Source: Oscillospiraceae bacterium (GTDB lineage Bacteria; Bacillota; Clostridia; Oscillospirales; Oscillospiraceae). Taken from it: a stretch of DNA of 33,906 nucleotides. Each line of letters starts with the position of its first letter. Positions within the stretch are counted from its first letter, which is position 1. The stretch spans positions 1 to 33,906 of the forward strand of contig CACXAQ010000021.1 of NCBI GenBank assembly GCA_902765595.1, in the 5' to 3' direction. Shown one piece after another: positions 15,059 to 20,735 of the stretch. Under the pieces are notes generated by a model. It was not told where the DNA came from and made no database searches. It saw only the letters and a list, made by a program, of their open reading frames with translations. Position numbers and translations under genes: made by a program.

Positions 15059-15652
15059 ATGAAAAATCAAAGATTCAGAACCTGGGAGACGGCGGCGCTG
15101 ATCGCCCTGTGCCTGACGCTGCTCTGGGGCTGCTGGGCCCAGGGACGGCAAAGCGACATCGCGGCGGGTCTGGTGCGGCTGCATGTGCTGGCGGTCTCGG
15201 ACGACGCGGCGGAGCAGGCCCTGAAGCTGCGGGTGCGGGACGCGGTGCTGGACTACCTGCGGCCAAGACTCGCGGAGGCGGAGGACGCCGGGGCGGCCCG
15301 GGAGATCCTCCGGGAGGAGCTTCCCGGCGTGGCGGCGGCGGCGCAGACCGCCGCGGAGGGTCGAGAGGTCCGGGTGAGCCTGGGGCAGGAGGATTATCCC
15401 GCCCGGGATTACGGCGGCTTCACCCTCCCCGCGGGGCGCTACGAGTCCCTGCGCGTGGTCCTGGGCGCGGGGGAGGGCCACAACTGGTGGTGCGTGGTGT
15501 TCCCGCCGCTGTGCCTGGAGGCGGTGGAGGGTGAGCCGCTGCAGAGCGCCATGAGTCCGGAGGATTACGCCATCGTCAGCGGTAGAGAGGGCTATGAGCT
15601 GCGCTTCTGGCTGGTGGATCTCTGGGGCGAGCTGATGAACCGTCTGCGGTGA
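15059..15652 (+). CDS. spoIIR: Stage II sporulation protein R (SpoIIR)
   Basis: This 197-residue secreted sporulation protein is made in the forespore under sigma-F and signals across the septum to switch on SpoIIGA processing of pro-sigma-E. Visible are one N-terminal membrane segment, the VRLHVLAVSDDAAEQALKLR entry typical of the family (RLHVxANSDxxxDQxLK in others), and the NWWCVVFPPLC block near the C-terminus. The start is ambiguous: ATG 15059 follows a terminator T run with no clear ribosome site, while an in-frame TTG at 14996 would read through the hairpin and has no good site either. ATG 15059 fits family length. Confidence 0.9.
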   Translation: MKNQRFRTWETAALIALCLTLLWGCWAQGRQSDIAAGLVRLHVLAVSDDAAEQALKLRVRDAVLDYLRPRLAEAEDAGAAREILREELPGVAAAAQTAAEGREVRVSLGQEDYPARDYGGFTLPAGRYESLRVVLGAGEGHNWWCVVFPPLCLEAVEGEPLQSAMSPEDYAIVSGREGYELRFWLVDLWGELMNRLR

Positions 15653-15724
15653 GCACAGCGGCGCAGACCTCCCGGAGCGGGAGGGCAAAAGCCCGGAAAG
15701 CCTTGGAAAACCTGGGATTCTACT

Positions 15725-15759
15725 GGGCGTAGAGTGGTGTTTTTTCCCATTCTACGCCC
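15725..15759. other. Hairpin between spoIIR and degV
   Basis: GGGCGTAGAGTGG (15725-15737) pairs with CCATTCTACGCCC (15747-15759) with one G-U, and a T-rich loop. No T run follows, so it is not a standard terminator. Nearby GCGTAGGGCG (15771-15780) is a partial echo of the stem. Confidence 0.5.
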
Positions 15760-15798
15760 CGGAGAAGCCAGCGTAGGGCGGGGATCGCCGCCAGTAGC

Positions 15799-15828
15799 TT
15801 GCCTTTGGACATGGGAAGGGGCTATCAT
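15799..15828 (+). promoter_or_regulatory. Possible degV promoter
   Basis: TTGCCT (15799-15804) and TATCAT (15823-15828) are 18 bases apart, about 56 bases before the start codon. Confidence 0.45.
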
Positions 15829-15884
15829 AAGCCTGTAAGCTGCGCCGACTCTGCGCGGCCAGCACGGCAAGGAGGATTCGAGCC

Positions 15885-16766
15885 ATGAGCTTTGTTGCGA
15901 TCACCGATACTTCTGGCAATCTCCCCAATGAGCGGATCCGAAAGGCGGATCTGAAGGTCATTGCCTTTCCCTATTTCATAAACGGCAAGGAGTACACCTG
16001 TCTGGATACCGACAGCTTCTGCGGCGACGCCTTTTACGCCCAGATCAAGGACGGCATGAAGGTCACCACCTCCCAGATCTCTCCCCAGCAGTACGCGGAT
16101 TTCTTTGAGCCCTTCCTGAAAGAGGGGAAGGACATCGTGTTCGTGTGCATGTCCTCGGGCATCAGCGGCTCCTGCAACTCCGCCCGGATCGGCGCGCAGA
16201 TGTGCCTGGAGCAGTACTCGGATCGGCGCATCGAGGTGGTGGACACTCTGGGCGCGTCCCTGGGCGAGGGGCTGGTGGCGCTGGAGGCGGCCCGTCTGCG
16301 GGACCAGGGCCTGGATGCCGGGGAGGCCGCCGGAAAGCTCCGGGACCTGGTGCGGCGGATGTTCAACGTGTTCACCGTGGACGACCTGATGCATCTGCGC
16401 CGGGGCGGAAGACTCTCCAACGTGGCCGCCATCGTGGGGATGGTGCTGAACATCAAGCCCCTGCTCAAGGGCAACGAGGAGGGCAAGATCGTATCCTTCG
16501 CCAAGGTCCGTGGCCGGAAAAAGGCCATCGAGGCCCTGGCCGAGCGCTATGACAAGCTGGTGGTGGACCCGGAGACGCAGACCGTGGGCATCGCCCAGGC
16601 CGGCTGCCGGGAGGACGCGGCCTATCTGGAGGAGCTCCTCCGCCGCAAGCGCCCGCCCCGGGAGATCCTGACCGTGGAGTACGAGCCTGTCACCGGCTCC
16701 CATGTGGGCCCCGGCGCCCTGGCGCTGTTCTTCGCGAGCCACGACCAGGTCCGCAGCGAAAACTGA
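15885..16766 (+). CDS. DegV family fatty-acid-binding protein
   Basis: This 293-residue cytoplasmic protein belongs to the DegV (FakB-like) family, which holds fatty acids, in known cases for phosphorylation by FakA. Family marks are ITDTSGNLP (6-14), VTTSQISPQQY (60-70) around the lipid headgroup, MSSGISGSCNSAR (about 88-100) and RRGGRLS (about 172-178) followed by LNIKPLL. AAGGAGG precedes ATG 15885. It is a single gene between its own promoter and terminator; no FakA kinase is visible nearby. Confidence 0.92.
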   Translation: MSFVAITDTSGNLPNERIRKADLKVIAFPYFINGKEYTCLDTDSFCGDAFYAQIKDGMKVTTSQISPQQYADFFEPFLKEGKDIVFVCMSSGISGSCNSARIGAQMCLEQYSDRRIEVVDTLGASLGEGLVALEAARLRDQGLDAGEAAGKLRDLVRRMFNVFTVDDLMHLRRGGRLSNVAAIVGMVLNIKPLLKGNEEGKIVSFAKVRGRKKAIEALAERYDKLVVDPETQTVGIAQAGCREDAAYLEELLRRKRPPREILTVEYEPVTGSHVGPGALALFFASHDQVRSEN

Positions 16767-16773
16767 AAACCGA

Positions 16774-16803
16774 AACCGGCGGCCCGCAAGGCCGCCGGTT
16801 TTT
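16774..16803 (+). terminator. degV terminator
   Basis: AACCGGCGGCC (16774-16784) pairs perfectly with GGCCGCCGGTT (16790-16800), followed by TTTT. Confidence 0.9.
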
Positions 16804-16807
16804 GCGG

Positions 16808-16882
16808 AGCGGACGCCCGCCGGAGCTGAAGACCAGCGTGCGCCGGACCCTCATCAACGGGGAGGTCGTCTGGGAAAACTGA
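16808..16882 (+). pseudogene. Possible 3' remnant of an amidohydrolase-type gene
   Basis: An open stretch of 24 codons ends in ELKTSVRRTLINGEVVWEN-stop. The V-x-x-T-x-(I/V)-NGE-VVW ending resembles the final strands of amidohydrolase-superfamily proteins. There is no start or ribosome site, and the stretch begins right at the degV terminator. It is probably a leftover of a deleted gene; chance cannot be excluded. Confidence 0.3.
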
Positions 16883-16917
16883 CGGCAAAGCACAGCGTCT
16901 AAAAATGGCCCAGCAAC

Positions 16918-16950
16918 GAAAAAAGACAGGCTCAAAGCCTGTCTTTTTTC
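16918..16950. terminator. Strong palindromic hairpin, terminator-like
   Basis: A 15-bp perfect stem (16918-16932 with 16936-16950) has A6 and T6 edges. The complementarity continues outward (16910-16917 with 16951-16958, one mismatch). It lies between degV and the minus-strand lipoprotein gene. Confidence 0.75.
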
Positions 16951-16954
16951 GTCG

Positions 16955-16987
16955 CTGGAGAGCTGCGGGACCGAATCCCTAAAGGGA
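16955..16987 (-). repeat. Orphan tRNA-tail-like sequence
   Basis: Read on the minus strand it gives TCCCTTTAGGGATTCGGTCC then CGCAGCTCTCCAG, a T-arm and acceptor-like end without a tRNA body. It matches 18340-18374 closely and sits next to a terminator hairpin, as the Lys repeat tails do. Confidence 0.5.
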
Positions 16988-17025
16988 TCAGGGCTTTTAA
17001 AGGCCCGATGCTCGGTGTGCCACAA

Positions 17026-17952
17026 TTATTTTTCGATGAGCGAGAGAGTGTGCATCATATAGGCGAAGCGTCTCCCGACGCCTTCGGCGCTCTCGATTGA
17101 GCAGTGCTCCGTGGCAACGATGCAGCCGTCACCCGCGGGGATGACGTAAACCGTCTGCAGATGCTCGGGCGAGTAGTCGCCGCCCTTGACCGAGGCGGTG
17201 GTGATGTAGATGCAGCGGCCCGCATGCTCAAGCATGAAGGAATCGTCCCGGTAGAGTTCATACTCCGCAGAGAGCGCTTCACTGATCGCACCGGCGGCAT
17301 TTTCGGCACTCTCCGGGCTGCAGCTGAGCTCAAGATAGTATTCGGGGTTCGCGGGATCATCCCAGACCAGCACGAAGCGTTCGCGATCCGCGTCACTGCT
17401 GCGAGAGAAGGATTCATAGTCGTAGTCCATCTCAAAGCCGAGCGCCTCGTTCCGGATGTGCTCGTAGTTGACGGTCTCCTCCATGCCCTCCATGACGATG
17501 ACCGCTTCAAAGCGCTCGCCGTCCTGTCTCGCGATCACCGGAGCGGTGCCGGCTGCGTCTTCGGGGGCGGCCGCCTTGGCCGCAAGGTCGTTGATGTAGA
17601 GATCTTCAAAACCCTCGGCGCGGAGCATACCGTCATTGCCCAGATAATAAACGGTACCGGCCTCGGTCGTAAAGACCCCGTCCGCGCCTTTCAGGATCAC
17701 GGGCTCACCGCCCGCTCGGTAGGCGGTCATGGTGTAGACATCAACTTCCGTTTCGGAGGAAGTGGGGGCTTCGGCCGCGTCGGCGGCGGGCTGTTCGGCG
17801 TCCGCTTCAAGGCTCTGCTGCGGCGCGTCCGTCACGAGCGGCGCGTCGGCCCCGGCGTTTTCCTGGGGCTGAGCAGCCGGAGCGCTTCCGCAGGCGGCCA
17901 GCAAAAGCGCAAGCGCTGGGATAATAATCAAAGTAAGTACAGTCTTTTTCAT
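17026..17952 (-). CDS. Lipoprotein, function unknown
   Basis: This 308-residue secreted lipoprotein has signal peptide MKKTVLTLIIIPALALLLAA with lipobox LAAC (Cys21), then a low-complexity Ala/Glu/Asp linker (about 24-70) and a soluble domain. I do not recognise the domain. It contains ESFSRSSDADRERFVLVWDD and PEYYLELSCSPE, and it ends ...MMHTLSLIEK. ATG 17952 was chosen for the GGAGG six bases upstream; the upstream frame has no ribosome site. A single gene with a promoter at the edge of the hairpin element. Confidence 0.85.
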   Translation of the reverse strand: MKKTVLTLIIIPALALLLAACGSAPAAQPQENAGADAPLVTDAPQQSLEADAEQPAADAAEAPTSSETEVDVYTMTAYRAGGEPVILKGADGVFTTEAGTVYYLGNDGMLRAEGFEDLYINDLAAKAAAPEDAAGTAPVIARQDGERFEAVIVMEGMEETVNYEHIRNEALGFEMDYDYESFSRSSDADRERFVLVWDDPANPEYYLELSCSPESAENAAGAISEALSAEYELYRDDSFMLEHAGRCIYITTASVKGGDYSPEHLQTVYVIPAGDGCIVATEHCSIESAEGVGRRFAYMMHTLSLIEK

Positions 17953-17983
17953 GCTTGTCCTCCATTTGTTTGATGCAAGGCTC

Positions 17984-18013
17984 ATTATAATGACCATCGG
18001 ATGGTGAAATCAA
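17984..18013 (-). promoter_or_regulatory. Promoter of the lipoprotein gene
   Basis: On the minus strand TATAAT (17989-17984) lies 18 bases from TTGATT (18013-18008). The -10 box overlaps the left end of the seven-hairpin element and the -35 box lies inside its first stem. Confidence 0.5.
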
Positions 18014-18191
18014 TCGAGAATTCGATTGATTTCGCTGCCAAACGACAGGTTTGGCAGCGAATGATTCTCAAAATCATTCGCCCGATGCTCATAGCAATGA
18101 GTATATGGCAAAACAGCCGTGCTGTTTTACCGCGCAGCAAAGCTGCGCGGCGAAAAGCTTTTTTGCTTTTCGCCATCATGAAATCATTATA
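17986..18191. repeat. Seven-hairpin element with short terminal inverted repeats
   Basis: Seven stems follow one another with almost no spacing: 18006-18016/18023-18033, 18033-18043/18049-18059, 18057-18066/18072-18081, 18088-18092/18097-18101, 18110-18117/18121-18128, 18131-18138/18142-18149 and 18150-18158/18165-18173. The whole is bounded by TATAATGA (17986-17993) and TCATTATA (18184-18191). Each stem has a different sequence. This looks like a non-autonomous interspersed element (MITE- or REP-like); open frames across it are incidental. Confidence 0.7.
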
Positions 18192-18295
18192 GTCCCGCAC
18201 AGGAAAAATGCAAGCGGCCGGGCATGCAGATTAATGATTATTAAGAAATCTCTTTATATACTTATTTACCCATTATATGTAGTTTTAGAAAAGGG

Positions 18296-18327
18296 AAAGG
18301 CTTGTTTTCTTACGAAAACAAGCCTTT
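18296..18327. terminator. Hairpin of terminator shape
   Basis: AAAGGCTTGTTTT (18296-18308) pairs perfectly with AAAACAAGCCTTT (18315-18327). It lies just downstream (minus strand) of the tRNA-tail-like sequence at 18340. The rest of 18192-18295 is AT-rich and shows nothing further. Confidence 0.65.
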
Positions 18328-18339
18328 AATCACACCCTT

Positions 18340-18374
18340 TGGTGGAGAGTTGCGGGATCGAATCCCTAAAGGGA
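18340..18374 (-). repeat. tRNA-tail-like sequence with CCA
   Basis: The minus strand reads TCCCTTTAGGGATTCGATCC then CGCAACTCTCCACCA: a T-arm/acceptor-like end including CCA, followed by a terminator hairpin. No tRNA body precedes it. It closely matches 16955-16987 and mirrors the Lys repeat arrangement. Confidence 0.55.
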
Positions 18375-18438
18375 CTAGGCGCTTTCAAGGAAGGGCTTCG
18401 CCCATTTGATGCGCCGTCGCCGCCTTTTGTGGAAAAAG

Positions 18439-18550
18439 CAAGAGGTCAGCGGTGTACGAACTGCCCATTTCACCAAACAAAAAACCGAGGACTTTTGTCC
18501 TCGGTTTCTGTTTGGTGGAGATAAGCGGGATCGAACCGCTGACCTCTTGA
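18439..18550. repeat. Imperfect inverted duplication of the tRNA-Ala 3' end
   Basis: CAAGAGGTCAGCGGT on the plus strand (18439-18453) through ACCAAACA and AAACCGAGGAC (to 18492) is mirrored by 18497-18550, which is the tRNA-Ala tail plus terminator. The 54-base arms match well at both ends and diverge in the T-arm region. Confidence 0.6.
18477..18506 (-). terminator. Terminator downstream of the tRNA-Ala fragment
   Basis: AACCGAGGAC (18483-18492) pairs with GTCCTCGGTT (18497-18506). On the minus strand TTTTTTG follows the stem. Its presence suggests the adjoining tRNA tail once belonged to an expressed tRNA gene. Confidence 0.7.
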
Positions 18551-18557
18551 ATGCCAT
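18513..18557 (-). other. tRNA-Ala(GGC) 3' fragment, putative attachment site
   Basis: Read on the minus strand, the 45 bases give the anticodon loop ATGGCAT, stem TCAAG, V loop, T arm AGCGG-TTCGATC-CCGCT, acceptor 3' strand TATCTCC, discriminator A and CCA. The 5' half is missing: upstream sequence departs from a tRNA-Ala right after the anticodon loop. A tRNA 3' fragment at the edge of a mobile region is what a tyrosine recombinase leaves at the distal end of an element, with the intact tRNA expected at the other end. Simple decay of the gene is the alternative. Confidence 0.65.
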
Positions 18558-18672
18558 TGAGCGCCTCATAACGTTTTATAGTAAAAAAGTTCGCGAAATC
18601 GTAAATATCAAATCATTTTAAAAACTATTTTTAATGGTCAGAACATTGTGTTTCTTCTTCATTCCAGTCAAA

Positions 18673-18702
18673 TTTACAGTCGGTTTTTTCGGCTCTTATA
18701 AT
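18673..18702 (+). promoter_or_regulatory. Promoter of the TnpV operon, in the AT-rich element edge
   Basis: TTTACA (18673-18678) and a perfect TATAAT (18697-18702) are 18 bases apart. The 18558-18868 interval otherwise holds no gene. It has an ATTCCAGTC/GACTGGAAT inverted repeat (18661-18669, 18737-18745) surrounding the promoter, a possible operator, and the direct repeats listed next. Confidence 0.6.
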
Positions 18703-18793
18703 GATATATAGAGACTCCTAAAGCCCACGAAAACCCGACTGGAATCATTCGACAATCAACAAATTCGGACAGATCATAATTGAATCCCAAGTT

Positions 18794-18829
18794 TTGATTC
18801 AAGAGGTCAGCCGACTTGATTCAAGAGGT
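18794..18829 (+). repeat. 14-base direct repeats resembling tRNA-Ala
   Basis: TTGATTCAAGAGGT occurs at 18794-18807 and 18816-18829. The first copy continues as CAGC, so ATTCAAGAGGTCAGC matches 15 bases of the tRNA-Ala anticodon-stem/V-loop region, in the opposite orientation to the fragment at 18513. Integrase binding sites are a possible reading. Confidence 0.5.
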
Positions 18830-18868
18830 GACTGTAAATGTCCAACAAGAATTACAAAGGAGAAGAAA

Positions 18869-19243
18869 ATGACCATCCAATACCATAAATCCGGGGATTA
18901 TTATCTCCCCAATCTTGTGCTCGAAGATACCGAAGCAAAGCCCATCGGCAAGTATGGCCGGATGCGGAAACGCTATCTGAAAGAGCATCGGCCGGTGCTG
19001 TATACCAATCTGCTGCTGTCCGGGGAGTTGTTTCAGCACTTGGAAGAGATTGATAAGACCTGCGAGGAGCACATGGAACTACTCACTCGCCAGATGGCCA
19101 TACGCGAAGGTGTGACCGAACAACTGAAAGCGGCCAATCAAATAGAATGGGTGCGCCGCATGAACAGCATCCAGAACCGGGCGGAAGAAATCGTGCTCCA
19201 TGAACTGGTCTACGCCGAGGAGGCCCAATATGCAAATACTTGA
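18869..19243 (+). CDS. tnpV: Transposon-encoded protein TnpV
   Basis: This 124-residue protein matches the TnpV family found on Tn4451-like and other clostridial mobile elements: GDYYLPNLVLEDTEAKPIGK, then RMRKRYLKEHRPVLYTNLLLSG and EGVTEQLKAANQIEWVRRMN, ending HELVYAE. Its biochemical role is unknown; it is a marker for mobile elements rather than a transposase. AAAGGAG before ATG 18869 sets the start, since the frame extends upstream without a site. The next gene starts inside its last codons. Confidence 0.85.
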   Translation: MTIQYHKSGDYYLPNLVLEDTEAKPIGKYGRMRKRYLKEHRPVLYTNLLLSGELFQHLEEIDKTCEEHMELLTRQMAIREGVTEQLKAANQIEWVRRMNSIQNRAEEIVLHELVYAEEAQYANT

Positions 19244-19511
19244 AGACCTTTACATCGGAGAAGTGAGGCCGAGTGAACGGTGCGGCAGCAGAAATCGGCA
19301 ACATGTGAAAGCCTTGAATGAACTCGTCAAAGTCGAAGAAGAGTTTAGTGCTTCACTCAATGATGAGCAGAAGAAGCTCTTTGCGGACTTTGAGGATGCC
19401 CAAAGAGAGGTAAGTGTCCTGACTGACATCGAAACTTTTACCTACGCCTTCAAGCTCGGAGCAAAGATCATGCTCGATGTGTTGACCGATAGTCCGATGA
19501 AAGAAATCTGA
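19230..19511 (+). CDS. DUF6809 family small protein
   Basis: This 93-residue soluble, acidic helical protein has the pattern ILEDLYIGEVRPSE, LNDEQKKLFADFEDAQREV and ETFTYAFKLGAKIMLDVL, which fits the small DUF6809 family common on clostridial mobile elements. ATG 19230 overlaps the end of tnpV by 14 bases and has GAGGAGG upstream, so the two are translationally coupled. Function unknown. Confidence 0.75.
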   Translation: MQILEDLYIGEVRPSERCGSRNRQHVKALNELVKVEEEFSASLNDEQKKLFADFEDAQREVSVLTDIETFTYAFKLGAKIMLDVLTDSPMKEI

Positions 19512-19521
19512 ATATCTACGA

Positions 19522-19563
19522 ATGTGCCGGAAAGAGTTGAGAGGCTCCTTCCGGCACATTTTC
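19522..19563 (+). terminator. Terminator of the tnpV operon
   Basis: AATGTGCCGGAA pairs with TTCCGGCACATT around a 16-base loop, followed by TTCTT. It directly borders the stop codon of the convergent HipA-like gene. Confidence 0.75.
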
Positions 19564-20655
19564 TTATTTGAGAATCAAACTGATCTGGCGCTGAACAAGA
19601 GAACTGAGCAATTCGAGCCTGCTTTCGCTGATCGGGATTCTCGGATGGTTTTCAAACTGGAAGTCCTTTAGCTTTTCCAGGTCGGCGCGGATTTCATCTG
19701 TCATCAGACCGCGCGCGGTGATGATGAAATCACGGCCCAGCTTCGGACGGCAATGGTCGATATACCAATCCGGCGCGGCCAAGGCATCCTCGTCCAGTTC
19801 CGGGAACAAGGCACGGTTGTTATCAAATACCGGCGCCATCCCGACGATCGCCATGGTTTGGTTATCAAACAGGAAGCCAAAGTTTCCGTAGTGGCGATCC
19901 GGGTTCAGCGTCAGCGCATCGAGAACACACATCCGGCGGAAGTCGCCATCGCTGCCAAGAGCTTGGCAATAGTCCAGCAGGCGCGGGATCGTCTGCTCTC
20001 CGCGGAATACAGCGCTAGCCTTGGCCAGACCGGTCGCTTCCGTTGTGAACAGCGGGCATTTGCTCACGAGCTTATCGTGATAAAGCTCCAGATCATACTG
20101 CACTGCATTCGGGCATACGCGCTGCGCAAGCTGGGAAACCAGAAACTCGGATACCGGCTCGATCACATGCAGGCCGCTGCCGCTCTTGTAAAGCCAGATC
20201 CCGCCTTCATCCCGTACCCAGCACTTGGCGTAATAGCCGTCTGTTCCAAACTCCGGCGAGGTCGAAGAGAGATCCGTCTCGCTGATCACGCCGTCAAAGG
20301 CAGCCTCGCTCACAAGCTGGTCAAACTCGTTTTGATACAGGGAAACGCTGTCCCAGCAGAGATCACTGTTCGACTCCTTCACCCAGAAAGTGTCATTCAG
20401 AGATAGGGCGTGGGTAACGCGGAGAAAGCCCTCCAGATCGTCACAACCGTATCGTTCCAGCAGCTCTTTGATATGTTTGCGGTGCTTGGGGGCCTGTCGT
20501 CGAGCAAGGAAATCGCCGAGCTTGCCGTAGCCGATCGGTCGCAGATCAGTCAGCCATTCATTCTCCATGAACTCCGGCTCGTCAAATGCGTTGCGCTCGC
20601 AGGTAAAGCGGAGCACGGGCAGATCCCGGTTCATTAACACATATTCTCTTGTCAT
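19564..20655 (-). CDS. HipA-like kinase domain protein
   Basis: This 363-residue protein carries the signature of HipA-type Ser/Thr kinases. LNPDRHYGNFGFLFD (about 250-264) has the catalytic Asp253 and Asn258, and MAPVFDNNRAL (about 273-283) has the metal-binding Asp278; Lys157 in WLYKSGS is a candidate ATP lysine. The N-terminal ~120 residues are not a standard HipA N-domain. HipA toxins phosphorylate glutamyl-tRNA synthetase and are paired with HipB, but no HipB-like gene is adjacent, so this may be a solitary element-borne kinase. ATG 20655 follows GGAGG by seven bases. Single gene with its own promoter. Confidence 0.8.
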   Translation of the reverse strand: MTREYVLMNRDLPVLRFTCERNAFDEPEFMENEWLTDLRPIGYGKLGDFLARRQAPKHRKHIKELLERYGCDDLEGFLRVTHALSLNDTFWVKESNSDLCWDSVSLYQNEFDQLVSEAAFDGVISETDLSSTSPEFGTDGYYAKCWVRDEGGIWLYKSGSGLHVIEPVSEFLVSQLAQRVCPNAVQYDLELYHDKLVSKCPLFTTEATGLAKASAVFRGEQTIPRLLDYCQALGSDGDFRRMCVLDALTLNPDRHYGNFGFLFDNQTMAIVGMAPVFDNNRALFPELDEDALAAPDWYIDHCRPKLGRDFIITARGLMTDEIRADLEKLKDFQFENHPRIPISESRLELLSSLVQRQISLILK

Positions 20656-20676
20656 GCTTCCACCTCCCTCCATTCT

Positions 20677-20705
20677 ATTGTAGCGTATTTTTGCCCTTTA
20701 TACAA
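20677..20705 (-). promoter_or_regulatory. Promoter of the HipA-like gene
   Basis: On the minus strand TTGTAT (20705-20700) and TACAAT (20682-20677) are 17 bases apart, about 22 bases before the start codon. Confidence 0.65.
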
Positions 20706-20735
20706 TGTTTTTCAATGATATATAGCGCGCCCTAC

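Noticed and set aside
17104-17973. 289-codon plus-strand frame opposite the lipoprotein
   Set aside because: The minus strand has a ribosome site, signal peptide and lipobox; the plus frame has none of these.
18001-18200. Small proteins encoded across the seven-hairpin element
   Set aside because: Present on both strands, reflect the inverted repeats, and have no ribosome sites.
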